Assembly: GCA_035310145.1 (NCBI GenBank)
Contig: DATGEL010000108.1
Location: forward strand, 1-64,000
DNA: 64,000 bases
Direction of reading: 5' to 3'
Source of the DNA: Dehalococcoidia bacterium
GTDB taxonomy: Bacteria; Chloroflexota; Dehalococcoidia; CAUJGQ01
Shown here piece by piece: positions 58,980 through 64,000 of this stretch. The position numbers and the translations under genes are program-made. Under the pieces are notes generated by a model. The model saw nothing but the letters and a program-made list of their open reading frames with translations, did not search any database and was not told the origin of the DNA. Within the stretch, counting starts at the first letter, position 1, and every line of letters starts with the position of its first letter.

Positions 58980-59137
58980 CGCCAGTGCTCCTTGTACACC
59001 GTACACCGTTGCAGATGGTTTCCAGATCGGCCGCCGGCCAGCATGGTAGCATTGCTATCCGCACGAGCGGCGGCCGCGTGGGCGGCGCGGGCAACAATTC
59101 GCCTGCCGGGGCGGCGCTGCCGGTCTGGGGGAAGACG

Positions 59138-59917
59138 ATGAGCGACGAGGCTGTGCAGTTCGAAGTGCAGCCGAACGGCGTGGCGCTGATCACGCTGAAC
59201 CGGCCGCAGCAACTCAACGCGATGAACGAAGCGATGGCACGCGAGTGGCGCGAGGCGCTCGACCGCTGCGGCGAGGACGCGAGCGTGCGCTGCGTCGTGA
59301 TCACCGGCGCCGGCCGCGGCTTCTGCGCCGGGCAAGACCTGAGGGCCATGGCATCCGGCCTCGGCTCCGGCGAGATCCTGCGCCAGTGGTACTTCCCCAT
59401 CATCAATCGCACGCGCGAGCTACCCAAGCCGGTGATTGCCGCGGTGAACGGCGTGGCCGTCGGCGCGGGGCTGAACCTGGCGCTCTGCTGCGATCTGCGC
59501 CTCGCCTCGGAGGCAGCGCGTTTCGGCCAGGTCTTCGTCGGCATCGGCGTGATTCCCGACGCCGGCGGCCTCTTCTATCTGCCGCGCCTGGTGGGGCACG
59601 GCAAGGCGATGGAGCTGATGCTCTCCGGCGAGATCATCGCCGCGCGCGAGGCCGAGCGCATCGGCCTGGTGAACCGCGTCTTCCCCGCCGATACGTTCTT
59701 TGCCGACACCCTCGCCTTCGCCGAGAAGCTGGCCGCCGGGCCGACCGCCGCCTACGCGACGATCAAGCGCGGTCTTGACCTGAGCGCCACCACTCCGCTG
59801 GCGGCCATGCTGGACTTCGAGGCAGAGCAGCAGGAACGCGCCAGTCAGAGCGCCGACGCCAAAGAGGGCATCGCCGCGTTCATCGAAAAGCGCTCGCCGC
59901 AGTTCACCGGGCGATGA
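59138..59917 (+). CDS. Enoyl-CoA hydratase/isomerase
   Basis: This 259-residue crotonase-fold protein has the oxyanion motifs GAGRGFCAGQDL and GVAVGAGLNLALCCDLRLAS, and the later GIGVIPDAGGLFYLPRLVGHGKAMELML with the Asp (not Glu) at the usual acid position. This resembles PaaG/ring 1,2-epoxyphenylacetyl-CoA isomerase-like members. It is cytoplasmic. The gene is near the leucine-type degradation genes on the other strand, so it may act in the same acyl-CoA metabolism. I chose the ATG at 59138. Confidence 0.93.
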   Translation: MSDEAVQFEVQPNGVALITLNRPQQLNAMNEAMAREWREALDRCGEDASVRCVVITGAGRGFCAGQDLRAMASGLGSGEILRQWYFPIINRTRELPKPVIAAVNGVAVGAGLNLALCCDLRLASEAARFGQVFVGIGVIPDAGGLFYLPRLVGHGKAMELMLSGEIIAAREAERIGLVNRVFPADTFFADTLAFAEKLAAGPTAAYATIKRGLDLSATTPLAAMLDFEAEQQERASQSADAKEGIAAFIEKRSPQFTGR

Positions 59918-59937
59918 GCGCGCGGCCTCACCCGCGG

Positions 59938-59961
59938 CCCCTCTCCATGGCATGGAGGGGG
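59938..59961. repeat. Dispersed GC palindrome (CCCCTCTCCAT type)
   Basis: CCCCTCTCCAT and ATGGAGGGGG pair around GGC, with one mismatch. It sits between the enoyl-CoA hydratase and HMG-CoA lyase genes and may end both transcripts. Confidence 0.65.
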
Positions 59962-59998
59962 AGCTTCGGCACGAACTGAGAAGAAGACTCCCCGTCTC

Positions 59999-60937
59999 CT
60001 AGAATTGGGGGCCAGGGGATGAACCGAAGGATGGACGCCCCGCCGCCAGATAGCGGCTGGTGAGCGCGTGGCCGAGCACGCCCTGGATGAAGCGCGAGGC
60101 TTCGGCCACCTTTTCCAGATCGACGCCGGTCTCGATGCCCATGCCGTGCAGCAGGTACAGCAGATCTTCCGTCGCCAGGTTGCCCGAGGCGCCGGGCGCG
60201 TAGGGGCAGCCGCCCAGCCCGCCGGCGGCCGAGTCGAAGCAGGTGATGCCCATCTGCAAGGCCACGACGGTGTTGGCAAGCGCCGTGCCGCGCGTGTCGT
60301 GCAGGTGCAGGCCGATCCGCCCCGCCGGAATCCGTTGCAGCAGCAGCCCGACGACTTCCTCCACCTGGTTCGGCGTGCCCACGCCGATCGTGTCGCCGAT
60401 CGAGAGCTCGTCCACGCCGAGGTCGTGCAGGCGCACAGAAACGTCGAGTACGGCCGCGGCGGGCACCTCGCCCTCGAAGGGGCAGCCGAAACAGGTAGAG
60501 ACATAGCCGCGCACGCGCAGGCCCAGCGGCTTCGCCCGCGCCATCACGGCGGCGATGTTCTCCAGTGATTCGTCGATCGTGGCGTTGATGTTGTGCTGAT
60601 TGAACGTGTTTGACGCGGCGGTGAAGACCGCGATTTCCGTCACACCCGCCTCAACGGCCCGTTCCAGCCCGCGCACATTCGGCACCAGCACAGGATAGCG
60701 CGTGCCGTCCCGCCGCTCGATCGCGGGGAAAACCTCGCCGGCGTCCGCCAGGCGGGGGATCGCTTTCGGGCTCACAAACGAGGTCGCTTCGACCTCGGGG
60801 AAGCCGGCGGCGCTCAGCATATTGATGAAGCGGACTTTGTCCGCCGCCGGCACCATCACCGCTTCGTTCTGCAGGCCGTCGCGCGGCCCGACCTCGACGA
60901 TGCGGACTTTGCGCGGCACGCCGCTCAACACACCCAT
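59999..60937 (-). CDS. mvaB: Hydroxymethylglutaryl-CoA lyase
   Basis: This 312-residue TIM-barrel enzyme has VEVGPRDGLQNE, the metal-binding HLHDTRG loop, and the catalytic Cys in GGLGGCPYAPGASGN. It splits HMG-CoA to acetoacetate and acetyl-CoA at the end of leucine degradation. The last residues (SSPGPQF and the TAG stop) are encoded by the same CTAGAATTGGGGG core as the dispersed repeat at 27471-27498, so a repeat has fused to the 3' end. The carboxylase alpha gene lies 31 bases upstream on the same strand, consistent with one operon. Confidence 0.95.
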   Translation of the reverse strand: MGVLSGVPRKVRIVEVGPRDGLQNEAVMVPAADKVRFINMLSAAGFPEVEATSFVSPKAIPRLADAGEVFPAIERRDGTRYPVLVPNVRGLERAVEAGVTEIAVFTAASNTFNQHNINATIDESLENIAAVMARAKPLGLRVRGYVSTCFGCPFEGEVPAAAVLDVSVRLHDLGVDELSIGDTIGVGTPNQVEEVVGLLLQRIPAGRIGLHLHDTRGTALANTVVALQMGITCFDSAAGGLGGCPYAPGASGNLATEDLLYLLHGMGIETGVDLEKVAEASRFIQGVLGHALTSRYLAAGRPSFGSSPGPQF

Positions 60938-60968
60938 GCCCGTCTCTCCCGCCGTGGCGCGGCCGTGC

Positions 60969-62987
60969 TCACAGCTCCAGCTCGATCAGCAGCGCGCCAC
61001 CGGCGACACGGCTGCCTTCGCTCACATGGACCCTGGAAACGATGCCCTCCGCCGGCGCCTGGATCGCGTGCTCCATCTTCATCGCTTCGAGCACGGCCAG
61101 CGTCTGGTGCGCCTGCACGCGCTCGCCCTCCGCCACGCCCAGCTTGACGATCACACCGGGCATGGGCGCCGTAAGCCGGCCGCTGCCCGTCCCCGCCTCG
61201 GCGCCCGCCGCCGCGATGTCGGGCGCTGGTGTAGCAAGGCTCACAACCTCGTACTCGCTGCCGCCGACCTGCAACCGCGCCGTCATGCCCGCCCGATCGA
61301 GCAGGCGGACGTCCACCACCTTGTGCCCACGCATGACCAGCAGCTCGTCGGGCGAAACACGCTCGAAGCGGCAAGTGACCCAGCGACCGTCGATCTGCAC
61401 CTGCCAGGCATTTGCCTCGGTATCCGGCGTGGCCGTGACTATCGCCGTAGCTGCACCGCTCTGGAAGCGTAACGTTCGAGGCAACGCCGAAACGCGCCAC
61501 GGGCCGAGCGAGCGCCAGGGATCGCTCGCCAGGTCTGCCGCCGCTTCCGTGAGCGCAAGGCCGGCCGCGGCGAGCAGCGCCTCGTGGGGAAACGCGGCGG
61601 TGGCGTGCTCTGCGAGCGTCTCCTGCCAGAACGGTTCCAGCCAGTCGGTCGTCACGGCGCCGTCCGCGAAGGCGTCCGAAGCGATGACCGCGCTCAGCAA
61701 TGACAGGTTCGTCTGCACGCCTTGGACGTGCGCCGTCTCCAGCGTGTGCAGCAAGCGCTCGCGCGCCTGCTCGCGGTCGGCGCCGAAGGCAATGATCTTG
61801 GCGAGCATCGAGTCGTAGTAGGGGCTGACGGCAGCGCCGGCCGCGAAGCCGGAGTCGATGCGCACGTCCTCACCAGCCGGCTGCCGGCGAACGGGAAACG
61901 CACTCTTCAAATCGAAGCGGGTGATCTGGCCGGTCGAAGGCAGGAAGCCGTGCGCCGGATCCTCGGCGTAGAGCCGCGCCTCGATCGCATGACCGCGCAA
62001 GTGCACCGCATCCTGAGTGAAGGACAGCGGCTCGCCGGCGGCCACGCGCAGTTGCAACTCCACCAGGTCAAGCCCGATCACGAACTCCGTCACCGGGTGC
62101 TCCACCTGCAGGCGCGTGTTCATCTCCAGGAAGTAAAACGCGCCGCCCTCGGCCAGCAGGAACTCGACCGTGCCCGCGTTCGTGTAGCCGACGCGACGCG
62201 CCGCCCGCACCGCCGCCTCGCCCATGCGCCGCCGCAGCGCCTCGTCCACGGCCGGCGAGGGCGCTTCTTCGATCACCTTCTGGTGCCGGCGTTGAGCCGA
62301 GCAGTCGCGTTCGCCCAGGTAGACGATGTTGCCGCGCGCATCACCGAAGACCTGCATTTCGACGTGACGCCCACGCTGCACCAGCCGCTCCAGCAGCATG
62401 CGATCGTCGCCGAAGGCCGAAAGCGCCTCGCGCCGCGCCCCGGCCAGTTGTTCGGGGAAGGCAGCCAGGTCGGGCACTTCGCGCATGCCGCGGCCGCCTC
62501 CGCCGGCGGACGCCTTGATCAGCAGCGGAAAGCCGGTGCGTTGCGCTTCGGCCGCGAGCCGTGCGTCGGATTGGTCCTCGCCCTGGTAGCCGGGCACCAC
62601 GGGCACGCCGGCGGCCTCCATCAGCCGCTTCGCCTCCGCCTTGTCACCCATCGCCCGGATCGCGGCGGCCGGCGGGCCGATGAAGGCGATCCCTGCCGCC
62701 GCCACACGCTCCGCGAACTCGGCGTTTTCAGAGAGAAAGCCGTAGCCGGGATGGATCGCCTCCGCGCCGCTCTCCCGCACCGCTTCGAGGATCGCGTCGA
62801 TGTTGAGATAGCTCGCACGCGCGGGCGGCGGACCGATGCGGTACGCCTCGTCCGCCACGCGCACATGCAGGGCGGTGCTGTCCGCATCGGAATACACCGC
62901 GACGACGCGCACGCCCAGCGCACGGCAGGTCCGTGCAATGCGCACCGCGATCTCGCCACGGTTGGCGATCAGGATTTTTCCGAACAG
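60969..62987 (-). CDS. Acyl-CoA carboxylase biotin carboxylase/BCCP subunit, CTG start
   Basis: This 672-residue protein contains the biotin carboxylase domain (GYGFLSENAEFAE, the ATP-grasp loop KASAGGGGRGM, FLEMNTRLQVEHPVTE) and a C-terminal biotin-carrier domain with EAMKM. It carboxylates biotin for methylcrotonyl-CoA, propionyl-CoA or acetyl-CoA carboxylase; with HMG-CoA lyase next to it, methylcrotonyl-CoA is most likely. The normal N-terminus FGKILIANRGEIAVRIA is encoded upstream of the first GTG (62945), and the only suitable start is CTG at 62987 with GGAGAG 7 bases upstream. No carboxyltransferase subunit is nearby. Confidence 0.94.
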   Translation of the reverse strand: MFGKILIANRGEIAVRIARTCRALGVRVVAVYSDADSTALHVRVADEAYRIGPPPARASYLNIDAILEAVRESGAEAIHPGYGFLSENAEFAERVAAAGIAFIGPPAAAIRAMGDKAEAKRLMEAAGVPVVPGYQGEDQSDARLAAEAQRTGFPLLIKASAGGGGRGMREVPDLAAFPEQLAGARREALSAFGDDRMLLERLVQRGRHVEMQVFGDARGNIVYLGERDCSAQRRHQKVIEEAPSPAVDEALRRRMGEAAVRAARRVGYTNAGTVEFLLAEGGAFYFLEMNTRLQVEHPVTEFVIGLDLVELQLRVAAGEPLSFTQDAVHLRGHAIEARLYAEDPAHGFLPSTGQITRFDLKSAFPVRRQPAGEDVRIDSGFAAGAAVSPYYDSMLAKIIAFGADREQARERLLHTLETAHVQGVQTNLSLLSAVIASDAFADGAVTTDWLEPFWQETLAEHATAAFPHEALLAAAGLALTEAAADLASDPWRSLGPWRVSALPRTLRFQSGAATAIVTATPDTEANAWQVQIDGRWVTCRFERVSPDELLVMRGHKVVDVRLLDRAGMTARLQVGGSEYEVVSLATPAPDIAAAGAEAGTGSGRLTAPMPGVIVKLGVAEGERVQAHQTLAVLEAMKMEHAIQAPAEGIVSRVHVSEGSRVAGGALLIELEL

Positions 62988-62994
62988 AACGGCG

Positions 62995-63000
62995 CTCTCC
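62995..63000 (-). promoter_or_regulatory. Ribosome binding site deciding a CTG start
   Basis: GGAGAG lies 7 bases before the CTG at 62987. The biotin carboxylase N-terminal motif begins right at this CTG and no ATG, GTG or TTG is in frame between the SD and the conserved residues. Confidence 0.7.
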
Positions 63001-63036
63001 GCGGAGTGCGTGGCCGCGATGGCCCCTACCCGGATT

Positions 63037-63681
63037 CTACGCGTTCGCCAGCGTTGGATGCGTCATCGGCACGTAGCCCGCGGCGATGGCGTTCACGATC
63101 GAGCGCGGCGTCAGCACCCTCACCTCGTGCACGGCGGCTGCCGGCCGCGATTCGGCATACCCTGCCGACGTCCAGCGGTGCAGCCGGCCATCACGCGGCG
63201 TCCAGGCGCCGGCCGCGCCGTCGAACGTGACGAACACCCCGTCCGGCAGATCGCCGAGCCGCGCGAGATAGGTGACCTTCTCGCGGCGCGGCGTTACGCG
63301 CTCGCGGTGCAGCACGGCATCGATCGCGTCGGTGCAGCGCGCCCGCTCGATGCGGAGCACCGCGTTGCCGGCAAGCCAGGCGTCGATGAAGCGGTTGTAG
63401 TCGCCCCAGCGGCACTGGGCGCATGGGCGGTGGCCGGCGGCGAGCGCCGTCGCCTCGTCGAGGAAGAACAGCTCGGTGTAGCGGTTGGGCTGCATCAGCT
63501 TGCGTCGGCGGCCCTTGAACTCCAGCAGGCAAGCGATCCAGCGCCGCCCCACCCAGCGCTTCAGCGGCAGCAGCTCTTGGTCCACCGTGTGAAAGCAGCC
63601 GCCGCGGTTGCCGAACAGCGTGCCGCGCGCCGGCGTCTTGATGATCTCGCCCCACGGCGTTACGCGATTCTGCAGCGGCAC
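63037..63681 (-). CDS. Conserved hypothetical protein with a PCAQC motif
   Basis: This 214-residue soluble protein has the segment FFLDEATALAAGHRPCAQCRWGDYNRFIDAW, with His and two Cys spaced as in small metal-binding sites of DNA-repair proteins, and YLARLGDLPDGVFV later. I recall this family as conserved and uncharacterised. No signal peptide. It starts with GTG (63681), with GGAG 8 bases upstream. It lies 49 bases upstream of the carboxylase start on the same strand. Confidence 0.78.
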   Translation of the reverse strand: MPLQNRVTPWGEIIKTPARGTLFGNRGGCFHTVDQELLPLKRWVGRRWIACLLEFKGRRRKLMQPNRYTELFFLDEATALAAGHRPCAQCRWGDYNRFIDAWLAGNAVLRIERARCTDAIDAVLHRERVTPRREKVTYLARLGDLPDGVFVTFDGAAGAWTPRDGRLHRWTSAGYAESRPAAAVHEVRVLTPRSIVNAIAAGYVPMTHPTLANA

Positions 63682-63696
63682 GCGACGTACTCCAGT

Positions 63697-64000
63697 TCAC
63701 GTATTGGGAGGCAGCGGCTCGAAGCGTACCCGGCGGCGCGTGATCGTTGCGATTTGGCCGCGAAAGTTGGCACCCGTGCGAACCACGGCGACGACCAGCC
63801 GAGCCATTTCGGAGTATCGCATCCGCGAGGGGAAGCGCAGTTGCATGATGCCCGGAAGCGGAGGCAGGCGACGCCTAAACACGAGTTCGCTGATTCCAAG
63901 ATCGTGGGTGAGCAGAACGGACTCCGTCTTGCGCGCCATTTCAAGCACGCGGACGTCATCAATTCCCGGCGATGTCTCCGCAATACTCAGAACGGTATGA
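63697..64000 (-). CDS. DUF5615 PIN-like protein, 5' truncated by the window
   Basis: The frame is open to the right edge and encodes the end of a DUF5615 protein: TVLSIAETSPGIDDVRVLEMA, then LLTHDLGISELVF, equivalent to the Asp-containing LLTFDQDFGALIF of the other copy at 1066-1458. The first catalytic residues lie beyond the window. An upstream DUF433 partner gene, if present, would also be outside. It ends 15 bases from the neighbouring GTG start on the same strand. Confidence 0.8.
   Translation of the reverse strand, partial: HTVLSIAETSPGIDDVRVLEMARKTESVLLTHDLGISELVFRRRLPPLPGIMQLRFPSRMRYSEMARLVVAVVRTGANFRGQIATITRRRVRFEPLPPNT

Noticed and set aside
59014-59030. A third full copy of the long palindrome
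   Set aside because: Only a left arm with three mismatches is present; no matching right arm exists, so it is a remnant at best.

Overview
The window is 64 kb of very GC-rich bacterial chromosome with about 61 protein genes and no RNA genes that I can recognise. Many genes start with GTG, several are translationally coupled (TGATG or GTGA overlaps), and exported proteins carry lipoboxes or Tat signals. There are no outer-membrane proteins. The gene content includes Ni-superoxide dismutase with its peptidase, trehalose glycosyltransferring synthase (TreT), a GH57 amylase, an F420/FMN-type PPOX protein, FHA-ABC transporters and CaiB-type CoA transferases. This fits a monoderm Chloroflexota lineage; that assignment is an inference from content, not from a marker gene.

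Layout. 0-2.7 kb: end of an alcohol dehydrogenase, a DUF433/DUF5615 toxin-antitoxin-like pair, and divergent genes for a SodX-type peptidase and Ni-SOD. 2.8-8.6 kb (minus): exported protein, SDR, sortase, and a coupled solute-binding lipoprotein/histidine kinase pair. 8.8-12.1 kb (plus): ChrB-like protein, alpha/beta hydrolase, S41-family protein, GYD protein. 12.4-20.7 kb (minus): radical SAM protein, MGMT, LutB-LutA fusion, membrane and exported proteins, MBL hydrolase, double-hotdog protein. 20.8-28.9 kb: CoA transferase, a glycosidase, unknown proteins, FlK-like thioesterase, two ferredoxins, a LysR regulator, a candidate selenoprotein of the ArsC/Spx family, PaaI thioesterase, endonuclease IV. 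29.1-35.7 kb (plus): trehalose/glycogen block (TreT-like pseudo-enzyme, TreT, GlgC, GH57), then DUF2203 and a cupredoxin-like lipoprotein. 35.8-43 kb: orphan MalK-type ATPase, two unknown proteins, and a peptide-type ABC importer (two permeases and a Tat lipoprotein). 43.7-46.4 kb: class V aminotransferase, AlkA glycosylase, PPOX protein. 46.6-56.4 kb: three ABCG-like exporters (two with triple FHA domains), an FHA-winged-helix protein and a PP2C phosphatase, together a phospho-signalling export locus resembling Mycobacterium tuberculosis Rv1747. 57.1-64 kb: phosphohexomutase, GlcG/HbpS protein, enoyl-CoA hydratase, HMG-CoA lyase, a biotin-dependent carboxylase alpha subunit with a CTG start, a conserved unknown protein, and a truncated DUF5615 gene.

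The strongest discovery is the gene at 26993-27349. An in-frame TGA falls exactly where Spx/ArsC proteins have the first cysteine of CxxC. A strong ribosome binding site precedes the start, and a SECIS-like hairpin sits at the expected distance downstream. Other notable points are a CTG start codon forced by homology, a TreT paralogue that has lost a catalytic Glu, a cupredoxin fold without its copper ligands, an S41 protease without its lysine, and two families of dispersed palindromes, some of which provide gene stop codons.
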